A DNA stretch of 62,708 bases, taken from the NCBI GenBank assembly GCA_934394815.1, contig CAKRRD010000008.1:1-62708 (forward strand), in the 5' to 3' direction. This DNA is from an uncultured Acetatifactor sp. (GTDB taxonomy: Bacteria > Bacillota > Clostridia > Lachnospirales > Lachnospiraceae). Every line of letters starts with the position of its first letter. Position 1 is the stretch's first letter. The notes beneath the pieces are model-generated. The model did not search any database and was not told where the DNA came from. It was given only the letters and a program-made list of their open reading frames with translations. The position numbers were made by a program, and so were the translations under genes. Shown here one piece after another: positions 34,370 to 43,883 of the stretch.

Positions 34370-36118
34370 TTAGTCCTGCACGTAGTGCCAGTATTCTACC
34401 GTGTACGCTGTCAGTGTTCCATCCCCATCACAGTGTCTTTCGGACTCAAAGGATGCCGTCTGGCTGGTATTCTGAGGGAAGTCATAATTGTAATTGTACT
34501 GAATATAACTATCCAGTGTCCAGTTACCGTCCTCACCCCTGCCATAGTAGTTTTTCTGTACCAGCTTATTGTTATCATACAAACTATCATAGCCACTCGA
34601 AGGAAGTAATTCTCCGTTATTGGGGACAATAGGGGAGATAGTGTACTCTAAATGTCTGGTAATGATCCTTCTGTTATTCACATAACTATAGATAGATTCT
34701 TCTTCGTGGCTACATACCCCACTGACGTCATAGTTCCTTGATTTTACGTGATCCATGTCGTCACCATAGGTATATAAAGTATAAGCGTAAAATTCTGCCG
34801 TGTTATCTTCCTTTATCCGGTAATAATCTTTTCTGGAAACAACATCTTGCCCCGCTACCGTAATATAGGTACAATCGACATAGTATTCGTCCACTACTTT
34901 TCCATGACTTATCTCTCGATGTACTTCACGTTTTACATTTCCCTTCTCATCAAGTTCATATTCGTCTACTGTTTTTTTATCTATTCTGGAGGCTGTTGCC
35001 GCATACTCACTTGATGGCTCATAATAGTTACTCTGTTCAGAATACACCAGCTTACCGTTTTCATACCTGCAAGTGATTACCGTCTTAGATACGCCAAACT
35101 TGTTATCAGCGTTCGACTCCCATTTTAACAGATCCGATCCACTCCATTCCTGAACTTCTGTCCCAATCTCCTCACCATTCTCATCATATGAGGTGCGCTG
35201 ATAAGACCAGTCTCCGGTCTCCGGCCTCCGGCTGTCCGCAAAAGAGGAAAGATATGTTGTACCATCATCCTTCAGCATGTAATTTTTTTTGGTATAACCA
35301 TATTGTTCCCCATTGCTGTCGTAATAGATCGTACCTTCTTCGTATATATACTCTCCGCCATTTTTATCACTTTCATAGGTTTTATAGCTATTGCCTTCCC
35401 AATCCTGATGGCTGGTCTGCTTACCATCTCCCTGGTAAGTAGCCGTTGCATATTTCTCCCAGTGTCCCTGCTGCTGATCCGCATTATGGTTGCCGTTGGA
35501 CTGGCCTGCGTCAGTCTGGCCTGCGGCTTCCTCATAGGTTGCGTAGAAGCCCTTTACCGTTCCGTCGCTGTTGGCATAGCCGTATTTACAGCCGTTTGCC
35601 AGTGCACTGTAGTTCACCGCATCACTGCTTACTTCAAAGACACCGCTTCTCTCCATGACGCCGTACTTATTCGCGTAGTAGATGGCAGTGCCTTCCTTGT
35701 TGTAGGTAATAACATTTACATACAGATCACCATAAGTACCAAAATAGCACAAATCATCTACAGCATCTCCCGCAATGCTCTTCTTCACGTTAGTAAAGGT
35801 ATCAAAGCACTCATGACCGTTGGCATCAAAATAAATTACCTGTTTGCCGTCCGGATGGTAGGTCAGGCGATCCTTCATCGGGGTTCCGTCTGCCTGAAGG
35901 AAGTAAGTATAGGTACCGTCACAGAAAAACGCATTCGTGACTTCCTTACCGTCGGCCAGATGATACCGGATGCCGTTAAAGATTCCGCCATCCTCAGTAA
36001 TGTTGTAGTAAGGCGCATCAAATGCCGCCTCACCGGTGATGCCGCTTACGCCAAGTCCTGCTGTCAGAATGGCTGCCGCTGCACTGAGTTTCAAAGTAGA
36101 AAGTGACTTTTTACTCAT
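34370..36118 (-). CDS. Secreted paralogue A: N-terminal shared module plus Tyr-rich repeats
   Basis: A 582-residue exported protein of unknown function. Residues 1-30 are a signal peptide (basic start, then AAAAILTAGLGVSG). Residues about 34-190 form the module shared by all four proteins of this locus: aromatic/Gly repeats such as GTYTYFLQADGTPM, LTYHPDGKQVIYFDANGHE and YYANKYGVMER, resembling cell-wall/glucan-binding repeats. A Gln/Asn linker follows, then about 360 residues of irregular Tyr/Asp/Gly-rich beta-repeats (YDENGEE, YENGKLV). No catalytic motif, LPXTG or membrane anchor is seen. The start has GAGGAGA upstream. Confidence 0.8.
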   Translation of the reverse strand: MSKKSLSTLKLSAAAAILTAGLGVSGITGEAAFDAPYYNITEDGGIFNGIRYHLADGKEVTNAFFCDGTYTYFLQADGTPMKDRLTYHPDGKQVIYFDANGHECFDTFTNVKKSIAGDAVDDLCYFGTYGDLYVNVITYNKEGTAIYYANKYGVMERSGVFEVSSDAVNYSALANGCKYGYANSDGTVKGFYATYEEAAGQTDAGQSNGNHNADQQQGHWEKYATATYQGDGKQTSHQDWEGNSYKTYESDKNGGEYIYEEGTIYYDSNGEQYGYTKKNYMLKDDGTTYLSSFADSRRPETGDWSYQRTSYDENGEEIGTEVQEWSGSDLLKWESNADNKFGVSKTVITCRYENGKLVYSEQSNYYEPSSEYAATASRIDKKTVDEYELDEKGNVKREVHREISHGKVVDEYYVDCTYITVAGQDVVSRKDYYRIKEDNTAEFYAYTLYTYGDDMDHVKSRNYDVSGVCSHEEESIYSYVNNRRIITRHLEYTISPIVPNNGELLPSSGYDSLYDNNKLVQKNYYGRGEDGNWTLDSYIQYNYNYDFPQNTSQTASFESERHCDGDGTLTAYTVEYWHYVQD

Positions 36119-36176
36119 AGACTATCTCCTCTCGTTGCTTTTGTATGTTATTCCTATAGATAACATTTTCCTTAAA

Positions 36177-36217
36177 ACAAAATGATCCGAAAATCTGAAA
36201 ATTCCGAATCATTTTGT
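36177..36217 (-). terminator. Hairpin downstream of secreted protein gene B
   Basis: ACAAAATGAT and ATCATTTTGT arms with a 21-base loop, ending TTTTG on the minus strand. It lies between gene B and gene A and differs from the three shared terminators. Confidence 0.5.
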
Positions 36218-36271
36218 ATGTCATATAAAGTATTTGCTTTTATTGGAATCTTCTGCGCCGCTCCATCCTGA

Positions 36272-37720
36272 TTAGTATTTTGCTACGCCGTTACCCTGCA
36301 AATAGCATCTGGTTCCGTTCCAGTCATAGGCATATCGATTGGTCATAAGAGAGCAATCTGACTGTGCATAGCCGTAGTCGCCACCTGCTCTGTCAAACGG
36401 TGTGCCGTCTGCCCATTTGGCAGTATCAGAGAAGCGGAACCACTTGCTGCGATCCATGACACCGTACTCATTCGCATAGTATAACTTCTTACCGCTCCTG
36501 TCATAAGTGACAACATCTACATACAGATAACCATATACATCAAAGAAGCAATAGTCATCTACATTTTCTCCCGTAACTGTCTTCTTTACATTGGCAAAAT
36601 CACTGAATACCTCATGACCATATCCGTCAAAATAAATTACATGCACTCCGTCGGGATGATAGGTCAAACGGTTCTTCATCGCCGTTCTGTCCGCCTGGAA
36701 GAAATAAGTATAGATACCATCACAGGCAAAGCTGTTGACCACCGGGGTGCCGTCCCTATCATAGCAATAGACATTTCCGTTGTCCCGATAGAACATCAAG
36801 CCATCCGTATTGGTCGTTTCCATTCTGGTTCCACGTTCCGCCTCGTCATAGGCCGTGGTAGGTGTTGCTGAATAGCTGACCGCATATTCCGTACCGGATT
36901 GCGGACGAGAGTAATCTGCACTAGCTCCTACATGAATATAATACTTGCCCGCCGGAACCGCTACGCTGGTCATATAATCTTCCGTCAGATTAGAAGCACT
37001 GCGTCTTGGCTGTGCTTCATTATCCTTATAGAGCTCCACATAAACTCCTTTTCCTCTCTTATCCACGGTTACATTTCCATCGTACATAAAGTCGAGAGTC
37101 ACCATAGATCTCGTAGAAAGCTCAAAGGAAAACCAGTCTCCATAATCGTCATCTCCCCCAAGGGTAGCATGAATCGTACGGGAAGCTGCCGTAATCGGGT
37201 TGGCTGTCTGTCTGTTATTGTTCGATTCACATTCCCAGTCGGAAGCCTCGCTCTCATGGACGGTTACAGAATATTCAATATTAATCGGTGCAAAAAGCCC
37301 CTCGTAACGACCATTATCAGTAGTAGCACTTATTTTAATGTAATATTTACCGGGGTCATACGGAAATTTCTCAGTGGCATAACTGTCTCTAAGTTTAGGC
37401 AATTCATAAAGCAATGTCTGACCATCAGCTGCATATAATTCCAATCTCCAAGCTCTATAGCCACTATTGTTCTCTACAACATGTTTATCTGTTATAAAAT
37501 CTATAGAAAAATAACCTTTCTTCGTAGTCTCAAACGAATACCAGTCTGTATCATTATCCGAATCCAATACAGCTGTTACAGATTCCTCAATTGCTACCGG
37601 TGTTGCCGTGCCTTTGGTATTATTCGGTTCGCTCTCACTTGCAGCATGCGCCGTCAGACTGACAGAGCCCAACAGAGTCATAAATGCAAAGGAACACAAT
37701 ATTTTTGCGAATTTCCTCAT
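36272..37720 (-). CDS. Secreted paralogue B: two PPC-like domains, C-terminal shared module
   Basis: A 482-residue exported protein. A signal peptide (1-26, cleavage after AHA) is followed by two pre-peptidase C-terminal-like beta-domains: ESEPNNTKGTATPV...DTDWYSFETTKKGYF (about 29-155) and CESNNNRQTANPI...GDWFSFELSTRSM (about 165-285), each ending in a GKYYI strand. Residues about 300-482 are the shared module (GIYTYFFQADRTAMKNRLTY, VHVIYFDGYGHE, YYANEYGVMDR). PPC domains usually accompany secreted peptidases, but no peptidase domain is present. A signal for anchoring was not seen. Confidence 0.8.
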   Translation of the reverse strand: MRKFAKILCSFAFMTLLGSVSLTAHAASESEPNNTKGTATPVAIEESVTAVLDSDNDTDWYSFETTKKGYFSIDFITDKHVVENNSGYRAWRLELYAADGQTLLYELPKLRDSYATEKFPYDPGKYYIKISATTDNGRYEGLFAPINIEYSVTVHESEASDWECESNNNRQTANPITAASRTIHATLGGDDDYGDWFSFELSTRSMVTLDFMYDGNVTVDKRGKGVYVELYKDNEAQPRRSASNLTEDYMTSVAVPAGKYYIHVGASADYSRPQSGTEYAVSYSATPTTAYDEAERGTRMETTNTDGLMFYRDNGNVYCYDRDGTPVVNSFACDGIYTYFFQADRTAMKNRLTYHPDGVHVIYFDGYGHEVFSDFANVKKTVTGENVDDYCFFDVYGYLYVDVVTYDRSGKKLYYANEYGVMDRSKWFRFSDTAKWADGTPFDRAGGDYGYAQSDCSLMTNRYAYDWNGTRCYLQGNGVAKY

Positions 37721-37774
37721 ATGAAATCCCTCCTATTGATTTTTGTATCGTGTCATCCCTTTAATGACGTTTTC

Positions 37775-37803
37775 AGTTTATCACATTGCTGCGCAATGTT
37801 CAA
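37775..37803 (-). promoter_or_regulatory. Promoter of secreted protein gene B
   Basis: Minus-strand TTGAAC (37798-37803), 17-base spacer ending GTGA, TAAACT (37775-37780). Same layout as the promoters of genes C and D. Confidence 0.6.
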
Positions 37804-37879
37804 GTGACCGTTTTTTTTTTGTTTTATCGTCTTTATTACAATTTTCCGGACATTTATGTTTTTCCACACTTATAACCAT

Positions 37880-37920
37880 CAAAAAACACGCTTTTGAATA
37901 TTTCTACTCAAAAGCGTGCT
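37880..37920 (-). terminator. Terminator of secreted protein gene C (copy 2 of 3)
   Basis: An 11-bp stem CACGCTTTTGA with the same loop as the other copies and a T-run on the minus strand; one G of the stem is lost relative to the other copies. Confidence 0.85.
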
Positions 37921-37964
37921 TCTGCTAATTTCATATTTCCGTGTTAATATCTGCCATGTTCAGA

Positions 37965-40106
37965 TTACTGTGCCATATGTCCATCGCCCTGCATATACAC
38001 AAGGTTTCCATTCCAGTCATAGGTGTTGGTGTTCACCATCAGACTGCAGTCGCTGTTGGCATAGCCATAGCCGCCCGCCTTGCCTGAGAAACCAAGACCC
38101 GCATCGAACTCATTCCCTGAGAACTGGAACCAGCCGTTTCTTTCCAGTACACCGTAAGGATTTACATAGTAGAGCTTCGTTCCCGTCTTATCATAGGTGA
38201 GGGTATCAACATACATATAACCGTATACATTGAAGAAACACATATCATCCACATCCGTTCCTGAAATGCTCTTGGAAATATGGGCAAAATCGCTGAATAC
38301 TTCATGACCATCCGTATCGAAGTATATTACATGCACTCCGTCCGGATGATAAGTCAGTCGGTCACGCATGGGCGTACCGTCCGCCTGAAGATAGTAAGTA
38401 TAAGTTCCATCGCTGAAGAAGGAATTCCTTACCATCTGGCCACTGGGGAGATAGTAGTATGTTCCGTCCCAGGTACCGCCGTTCTCGTTAATGTTATAGT
38501 ATTTTGAAGTATCTATATCCATGTCGATCTGAATCGTATACCCACAGTACAAGCACTCTTCATGCCTGCTTTTAGGTTCGCCTGCATCTGTATAACTATC
38601 TGTCATCCAGCACCCACTGTGTGCTCTCTTATTCGCCACAGTTCCGTCACATCCCGGTGCAATACATTCTAACCAATGATACTGTGCATCATAGCTCCAC
38701 ACTTTAGAATATACATGATGATGAGGCTCCGCAATCGTCTGCATCCGGGCAACTGGCTCGGATGCGCTGCAATCAATAGTGTATACACGTAACCCTTTGT
38801 CCTTATCGCAGGTATACCATACTACCTTACCATTCCAGATTACCGGAGTACAGTCAGAGATTCTGGCGCTGTCCGCCGAATCCCATGTATACATCGGTGT
38901 CAACATCTGACCTGCTCCGTCTAGCAGGCAATAATGCAAAGAAAAGCTGATGTCTGGATAGAAATAAAACTCGTCTCCCGTATATTCCCACAGAAGCAAG
39001 TATTTATCATCTGCTACTTTTACAAGCTGAGGAGTAAACGCCTGTCCCCCTTTATAGTTCGTAATTTGCACGGTATTCCACTCACTATTCTGTCCGTTTC
39101 GTGGCAGGGATGCTATGAAAATATTTCGCGGTGCCTCATAGCCGGTCTGATTGGCACTGGAAGACTGATCCACCGAACCGTATGCTACCATATAGTGGTC
39201 TGTGCTGACTTGATATCCTCCAATAGAAACTCCCGTTGCATTATAGGCAAAGTAATCCTTACTGTCATCAGCTTCCGCAATCGTCAATACCTTACTGTAA
39301 GAGGTTTTTCCCTGTAATGCTTTTTCCGCATCGGCTCTCTGCGGATACTGAAACCACATGATTGCTCTAAGATGAGCATCTCCAAGATCCACTGCAGTAA
39401 GCGTTCCATCTGTCGTATCCACAAACTGATCAAAAGAATGACTGACATAACCATATAAAACATATGTCATTCCTGCTTGATAGTCTGTCAAAGTCATGGT
39501 CTGTTCATTGATTTCCAACATTATATTTGCCTGATGACCGCTGTACATCCTATGGCACGTCCTAACATATAGATTTCCCGCGTATTCCGCCATCCGGCAA
39601 TTTCCCGCATCAAATGGTACTGTTGTATTAAGTCCCGTCAGACGACAATCCCCCAGTCGCACCCAGTTTTTGGAATATTTTACGATCCGGAATACTTCCT
39701 CATCTTCACTGGCAGCTGAATTTTCTCTACCAAATACGAACCAGTTATATTGTTCTCCCTGAAAAAATCCACCGAACAGATCCAGTTCCATAGGAATGCT
39801 GCTACTCCTGATCAGCTGCAGATTTGTATCATAATTCTCTAACAGAATCGTTCCGTTATCGTATTCCAACCTTGTGAGGGTTCCATCCTCATTTGGAATC
39901 AGGTATGATTTTATCGTATCAGAACTGTAGTCATATCTGTCCCGTCCATACGCATTAGCGGACAGATTATCCGTAAATGTTACTTCTGCCGCTTCCGACT
40001 GCACTGAAGTGTTCTCCTGTGCATAGACATAGTTGCCACTGCCTCCTAACACACCAAGTGCCGTGACCACAGCCGCCAGTCTCCATAATCTTTGGTGTTT
40101 TTTCAT
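37965..40106 (-). CDS. Secreted paralogue C: propeller-like body, Cys/His segment, C-terminal shared module
   Basis: A 713-residue exported protein. Signal peptide 1-29 (AAVVTALGVLGGSG...YAQ). Residues 30-470 are a large beta-rich body with repeated Trp/Tyr strands, plausibly a propeller. A Cys/His-rich segment follows (about 470-535): HHHVYSKVW, YHWLECIAPGCDGT, then EECLYCGY, resembling metal-binding insertions in clostridial surface proteins. Residues about 540-713 are the shared module (GTYTYYLQADGTPMRDRLTY, YVNPYGVLERNGW). No enzymatic signature found. Confidence 0.8.
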   Translation of the reverse strand: MKKHQRLWRLAAVVTALGVLGGSGNYVYAQENTSVQSEAAEVTFTDNLSANAYGRDRYDYSSDTIKSYLIPNEDGTLTRLEYDNGTILLENYDTNLQLIRSSSIPMELDLFGGFFQGEQYNWFVFGRENSAASEDEEVFRIVKYSKNWVRLGDCRLTGLNTTVPFDAGNCRMAEYAGNLYVRTCHRMYSGHQANIMLEINEQTMTLTDYQAGMTYVLYGYVSHSFDQFVDTTDGTLTAVDLGDAHLRAIMWFQYPQRADAEKALQGKTSYSKVLTIAEADDSKDYFAYNATGVSIGGYQVSTDHYMVAYGSVDQSSSANQTGYEAPRNIFIASLPRNGQNSEWNTVQITNYKGGQAFTPQLVKVADDKYLLLWEYTGDEFYFYPDISFSLHYCLLDGAGQMLTPMYTWDSADSARISDCTPVIWNGKVVWYTCDKDKGLRVYTIDCSASEPVARMQTIAEPHHHVYSKVWSYDAQYHWLECIAPGCDGTVANKRAHSGCWMTDSYTDAGEPKSRHEECLYCGYTIQIDMDIDTSKYYNINENGGTWDGTYYYLPSGQMVRNSFFSDGTYTYYLQADGTPMRDRLTYHPDGVHVIYFDTDGHEVFSDFAHISKSISGTDVDDMCFFNVYGYMYVDTLTYDKTGTKLYYVNPYGVLERNGWFQFSGNEFDAGLGFSGKAGGYGYANSDCSLMVNTNTYDWNGNLVYMQGDGHMAQ

Positions 40107-40158
40107 TTGATATCCTCCCTCATAGCTTTTGTGCGGTCATATCTCCATTGATATCTAC

Positions 40159-40187
40159 ATTCTATCACTGCGACATTTAATATACAA
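40159..40187 (-). promoter_or_regulatory. Promoter of secreted protein gene C
   Basis: Minus-strand TTGTAT (40182-40187), 17-base spacer ending AGTGA, TAGAAT (40159-40164). Confidence 0.7.
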
Positions 40188-40196
40188 GCTATCACC

Positions 40197-40240
40197 CAAA
40201 AAAGCACGCTTTTGAATATTTCTACTCAAAAGCGTGCTTC
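40197..40240 (-). terminator. Terminator of secreted protein gene D (copy 3 of 3)
   Basis: A 14-bp stem AAGCACGCTTTTGA with a ten-base loop and a T-run on the minus strand; it overlaps the upstream edge of the gene C promoter. Confidence 0.85.
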
Positions 40241-40276
40241 TGCCAATTTAATATTTCCGAGTCACTGTCTGTCCGG

Positions 40277-41917
40277 TTATTTCTGGACGAAATGCCAGCA
40301 TTCTACGATATACTCTTTCAGATTTCCATCCCCATCGTAGGTTCTGGAAGCCTCAAATGTTACAGTCTGACTGGTATCCTGAGGGAAATTATAATTGTTA
40401 TACACGGTATACCAAATCAAAGCCCAGCTGTCGTCATCTGTCCCCAGATAGCTGTTATACTGTGACAGCTTATTGTTCTCATAATATTTTTCGAAACCAA
40501 AGCTGGGAACTTTCTTTCCATTACTATCGAATTTATAATGTAAATCTTTAGTGCAGACCCATTCGTTTCCAATGTAGCTATAGGTGGATTCTGATGTACC
40601 TCCACTTTCAATGCCCCTATAGATCTGATGTAAATTAGTGCTGATGCAATTCGCATTTTCATCATAATCATATAAAATATAGTAAGATAGTTTTGCAGTG
40701 TTATCTGAATTTATATAATAATTATCCATTCTGGACATAACTTCTTTACCAGCTACTGTAATATATGTAAAATCGCTATACTCGCTATATGTATGTACAC
40801 TACCACTACTATATATATCGGTTGAGTAATACTCTTGGCGTTTTACATTACCATTCTCATAGTTATAAACAGTTACACTCTCCGATTTACCATTTTCTCC
40901 CCAGGAATTGGACACCTCTTTTATCAGATCCGATCCGTTGTATTCACGAACAGTTGTTCCATTCTCCTTGCCGTTCTCATCGTAGCTGGTTTTCTGATAG
41001 GACCAGTTACCATTCAGCGGTTCCTGACCGTTCGCAACAGATCTGAGGTAGGTCTTGCCATTGCTCTTCAAGCCATAAGTTTTCATTGAATAACCACTAT
41101 GATTCTGATTGTCGTCGCAGTAATCCGTATAATCAATGTACAGATACTCTCCGCCATTGCCATTATCCTCATAAATCTTGTAGCTGTCGCCTTCCCATAC
41201 CTGACGACTGATCTGTTTGCCATTACCGTCGTAGGTAATTGTTTCGAATTTCTCCCAGCCATCCGGCTTGTCTGCATTATTGTTATCACTGTTGCCGTTG
41301 TTCTGACCCGCATCAGTCTGTACTGCAGCTTCCTCATAGGTAGCATAGAAGCCCTTTACCGTTCCGTCGCTGTTGGCATATCCGTATTTACAGCCGTTTG
41401 CCAGTGCACTGTAGTTCACTGCATCACTGCTTACCTCGAAGACGCCGCTTCTCTCCATGACGCCGTACTTATTTGCGTAGTAGATGGCAGTACCTTCCTT
41501 GTTGTAGGTAATAACATTTACATACAGGTTACCATAAGTACCAAAATAGCACAGATCGTCTACAGCATCTCCCGCAATGCTCTTCTTCACGTGTGCAAAG
41601 GTATCAAAGCACTCATGACCGTTGGCATCAAAATAAATCACCTGTTTACCGTCAGGATGGTAGGTCAGACGATCCTTCATTGGGGTTCCGTCTGTCTGAA
41701 GGAAGTAAGTATAGGTACCGTCACAGAAAAACGAATCGGTGACTGTGGTACCGTTCAGCACATACTGGCTGCCGTTAAAACTTCCTCCAACCTTAGTAAT
41801 GTCATAGTAAGGCGCATCAAATACTGCCTCACTGGTGGTGCCGCTTACGCCAAGTCCTGCTGCCAGAATGACTGCCGCTGCACTGAGTTTCAACGCAGAA
41901 AGTGACTTTTTGCTCAT
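40277..41917 (-). CDS. Secreted paralogue D: close copy of A
   Basis: A 546-residue exported protein with the architecture of gene A. Signal peptide 1-30, then the shared module (about 34-190), whose amino-acid sequence is nearly the same as in A from DGTPMKDRLTYHPDGKQ through to GFYATYEEA. After an Asn/Asp linker the remaining 330 residues are Tyr/Asn-rich repeats alignable to A but much more divergent. The contrast suggests recent duplication or gene conversion of the N-terminal half. Own promoter and terminator; GAGGAGA precedes the ATG. Confidence 0.8.
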   Translation of the reverse strand: MSKKSLSALKLSAAAVILAAGLGVSGTTSEAVFDAPYYDITKVGGSFNGSQYVLNGTTVTDSFFCDGTYTYFLQTDGTPMKDRLTYHPDGKQVIYFDANGHECFDTFAHVKKSIAGDAVDDLCYFGTYGNLYVNVITYNKEGTAIYYANKYGVMERSGVFEVSSDAVNYSALANGCKYGYANSDGTVKGFYATYEEAAVQTDAGQNNGNSDNNNADKPDGWEKFETITYDGNGKQISRQVWEGDSYKIYEDNGNGGEYLYIDYTDYCDDNQNHSGYSMKTYGLKSNGKTYLRSVANGQEPLNGNWSYQKTSYDENGKENGTTVREYNGSDLIKEVSNSWGENGKSESVTVYNYENGNVKRQEYYSTDIYSSGSVHTYSEYSDFTYITVAGKEVMSRMDNYYINSDNTAKLSYYILYDYDENANCISTNLHQIYRGIESGGTSESTYSYIGNEWVCTKDLHYKFDSNGKKVPSFGFEKYYENNKLSQYNSYLGTDDDSWALIWYTVYNNYNFPQDTSQTVTFEASRTYDGDGNLKEYIVECWHFVQK

Positions 41918-41973
41918 AGACTATCTCCTCTCATAACTTTTGTGTGGTCATTCTTATATATAATAACATTTTT

Positions 41974-42002
41974 ATTCTATCACTACGTCATATAAAATAC
42001 AA
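41974..42002 (-). promoter_or_regulatory. Promoter of secreted protein gene D
   Basis: Minus-strand TTGTAT (41997-42002), 17-base spacer ending AGTGA, TAGAAT (41974-41979), the same elements as the gene C promoter. Confidence 0.7.
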
Positions 42003-42019
42003 GCAGTCATTGTTAAGCA

Positions 42020-42053
42020 AAAAGCTGCTGTGCCCTAAAGCACAACAGCTTTT
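42020..42053 (-). terminator. Terminator of rny
   Basis: AAAAGCTGCTGTGC pairs with GCACAACAGCTTTT (one mismatch) around a six-base loop; T-run on the minus strand. Confidence 0.8.
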
Positions 42054-42090
42054 CCTACATCGTATGAAATTGTCATTTCTGACTGGTCAG

Positions 42091-43650
42091 TTATTTGGCG
42101 TAATCAATTACGCGGCTCTCGCGGATCACATTTACCTTGATCTGTCCGGGATATTCCAATTCAGCTTCGATCTGCTTGGAAATATCTCTTGCCAACAGTA
42201 CCATATCGGCATCTGAGATCTGCTCGGGCACTACCATAACACGAACTTCACGACCTGCCTGAATAGCAAAAGATTTATCTACACCTTTGAAATTGTTTGT
42301 GATATCTTCTAACTGTCTTAATCTGCTAGTATAGGTTTCCAGTGTTTCCCTTCTAGCTCCCGGTCTTGCAGCGGATATTGTATCAGCAGCTTGTACAATA
42401 CATGCAATCAGGGAAGTAGGCTCTACATCGCCATGGTGAGACTCCACGGCATTGATCACCGTAGCGTTCTCTTTGTATTTCCGACACAGTTCAGCACCCA
42501 GCTGAATATGGGAGCCTTCCATTTCGTGGTCCACTGCCTTACCGATATCATGCAGCAGTCCCGCTCTCTTGGCAAGTCTCACATCCAGTCCCAGCTCAGC
42601 AGCCAACAGTCCTGACAGCTGTGCAACTTCGATGGAATGCTTTAATGCGTTCTGACCATAGCTGGTACGGAACTTCATCTTGCCGAGTAATCTTACAAGT
42701 TCGGGATGGATGCCATGTACGCCAACCTCCAGGGTTGCGGCTTCGCCCTCTTCCTTGATCATTACTTCGACTTCCTTCTGCGCCTTCTCTACCATCTCTT
42801 CGATTCTGGCCGGATGAATACGTCCGTCCACGATCAGCTTCTCCAGCGCAATTCTCGCTACTTCACGACGGATCGGATCAAATCCGGACAGGATTACTGC
42901 TTCCGGTGTATCATCAATGATCAGGTCTACGCCCGTCATGGTCTCCAGGGTACGGATATTACGTCCCTCACGTCCGATGATACGTCCCTTCATCTCGTCA
43001 TTCGGTAACTGTACAACGGAAATTGTAGTCTCAGAGACATGGTCTGCTGCACATCTCTGTATAGCGTTAACCACATATTCCTTTGCCTTTTTGTCTGCTT
43101 CTTCTTTGGCCCGACTCTCCATTTCCTTGATCATCACGGCCGATTCATGCTTCACTTCATCTTCAACAATTTTCAATAAGTAGTCTTTTGCCTGTTCAGA
43201 GGTTAATCCGGAAATTCGTTCCAGTTCCTGCACACGCTGCTCATTCAGCCTGGAGACTTCTTCCTTCATGCGATTGAGGGATTCTTCTCTGGATGCTAAA
43301 CTTGCCTCGCGCTTCTCGATGGCATCTGCTTTCTTATCGATGTTCTCTTCCTTCTGCTGAACTCTGCGCTCATACCGCTGGGCTTCCGCTCTGCGTTCCT
43401 TGATTTCTTTGTCCAGTTCATTCTTGGTACGAATGGACTCTTCCTTGACTTCCAGGAGTGATTCGCGCTTTTTGTTCTCTGCAGTCTTCAGAGCTTCATC
43501 AATAATCTCTCTTGCCTTCTCCTCTGCGTTGCCGATGGTTCCCTCCGCGTTCTTCTTCAGACGGTTCGTGGTAACCTTTGCTGTGATCAGCACTGCAGCT
43601 ATAATGGCAATAACAGAAACCACTAATACTATTACAATATTAGTGTCCAC
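42091..43650 (-). CDS. rny: Ribonuclease Y
   Basis: Membrane-anchored endoribonuclease (519 residues) that initiates mRNA decay in Firmicutes. An N-terminal transmembrane helix ([17 protein letters not shown]) is followed by a long coiled coil rich in Glu/Lys/Arg (about 30-200), a KH domain ([17 protein letters not shown]) and the HD domain ([17 protein letters not shown]). Translation starts at GTG (43648-43650) with AAGGAGGTG eight bases upstream. It has its own promoter and terminator. Confidence 0.97.
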   Translation of the reverse strand: MDTNIVIVLVVSVIAIIAAVLITAKVTTNRLKKNAEGTIGNAEEKAREIIDEALKTAENKKRESLLEVKEESIRTKNELDKEIKERRAEAQRYERRVQQKEENIDKKADAIEKREASLASREESLNRMKEEVSRLNEQRVQELERISGLTSEQAKDYLLKIVEDEVKHESAVMIKEMESRAKEEADKKAKEYVVNAIQRCAADHVSETTISVVQLPNDEMKGRIIGREGRNIRTLETMTGVDLIIDDTPEAVILSGFDPIRREVARIALEKLIVDGRIHPARIEEMVEKAQKEVEVMIKEEGEAATLEVGVHGIHPELVRLLGKMKFRTSYGQNALKHSIEVAQLSGLLAAELGLDVRLAKRAGLLHDIGKAVDHEMEGSHIQLGAELCRKYKENATVINAVESHHGDVEPTSLIACIVQAADTISAARPGARRETLETYTSRLRQLEDITNNFKGVDKSFAIQAGREVRVMVVPEQISDADMVLLARDISKQIEAELEYPGQIKVNVIRESRVIDYAK

Positions 43651-43766
43651 TACAGGAGCACCTCCTTATGAAATTTTCATTGTACATTTTGCTCTGATAA
43701 TACAAATTATCGTTCATAATAGAATGCAATTTATGTACATTCTAACAAGCAATTCACAACAGTATT

Positions 43767-43795
43767 AGTGTAAACTGAAATTACACCTCTGTCAA
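43767..43795 (-). promoter_or_regulatory. Promoter of rny
   Basis: Minus-strand TTGACA (43790-43795), 17-base spacer, TACACT (43767-43772), about 115 bases before the GTG start. No terminator for recX was found in the remaining 43796-43883. Confidence 0.6.
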
Positions 43796-43883
43796 GTACA
43801 AGTCGCAATTACTCCAAAAATAGTTCCTATATCAAATCAATCTTTGTGCATTATTTCTTGCTGTTGCACACTGGTCCGCATTT

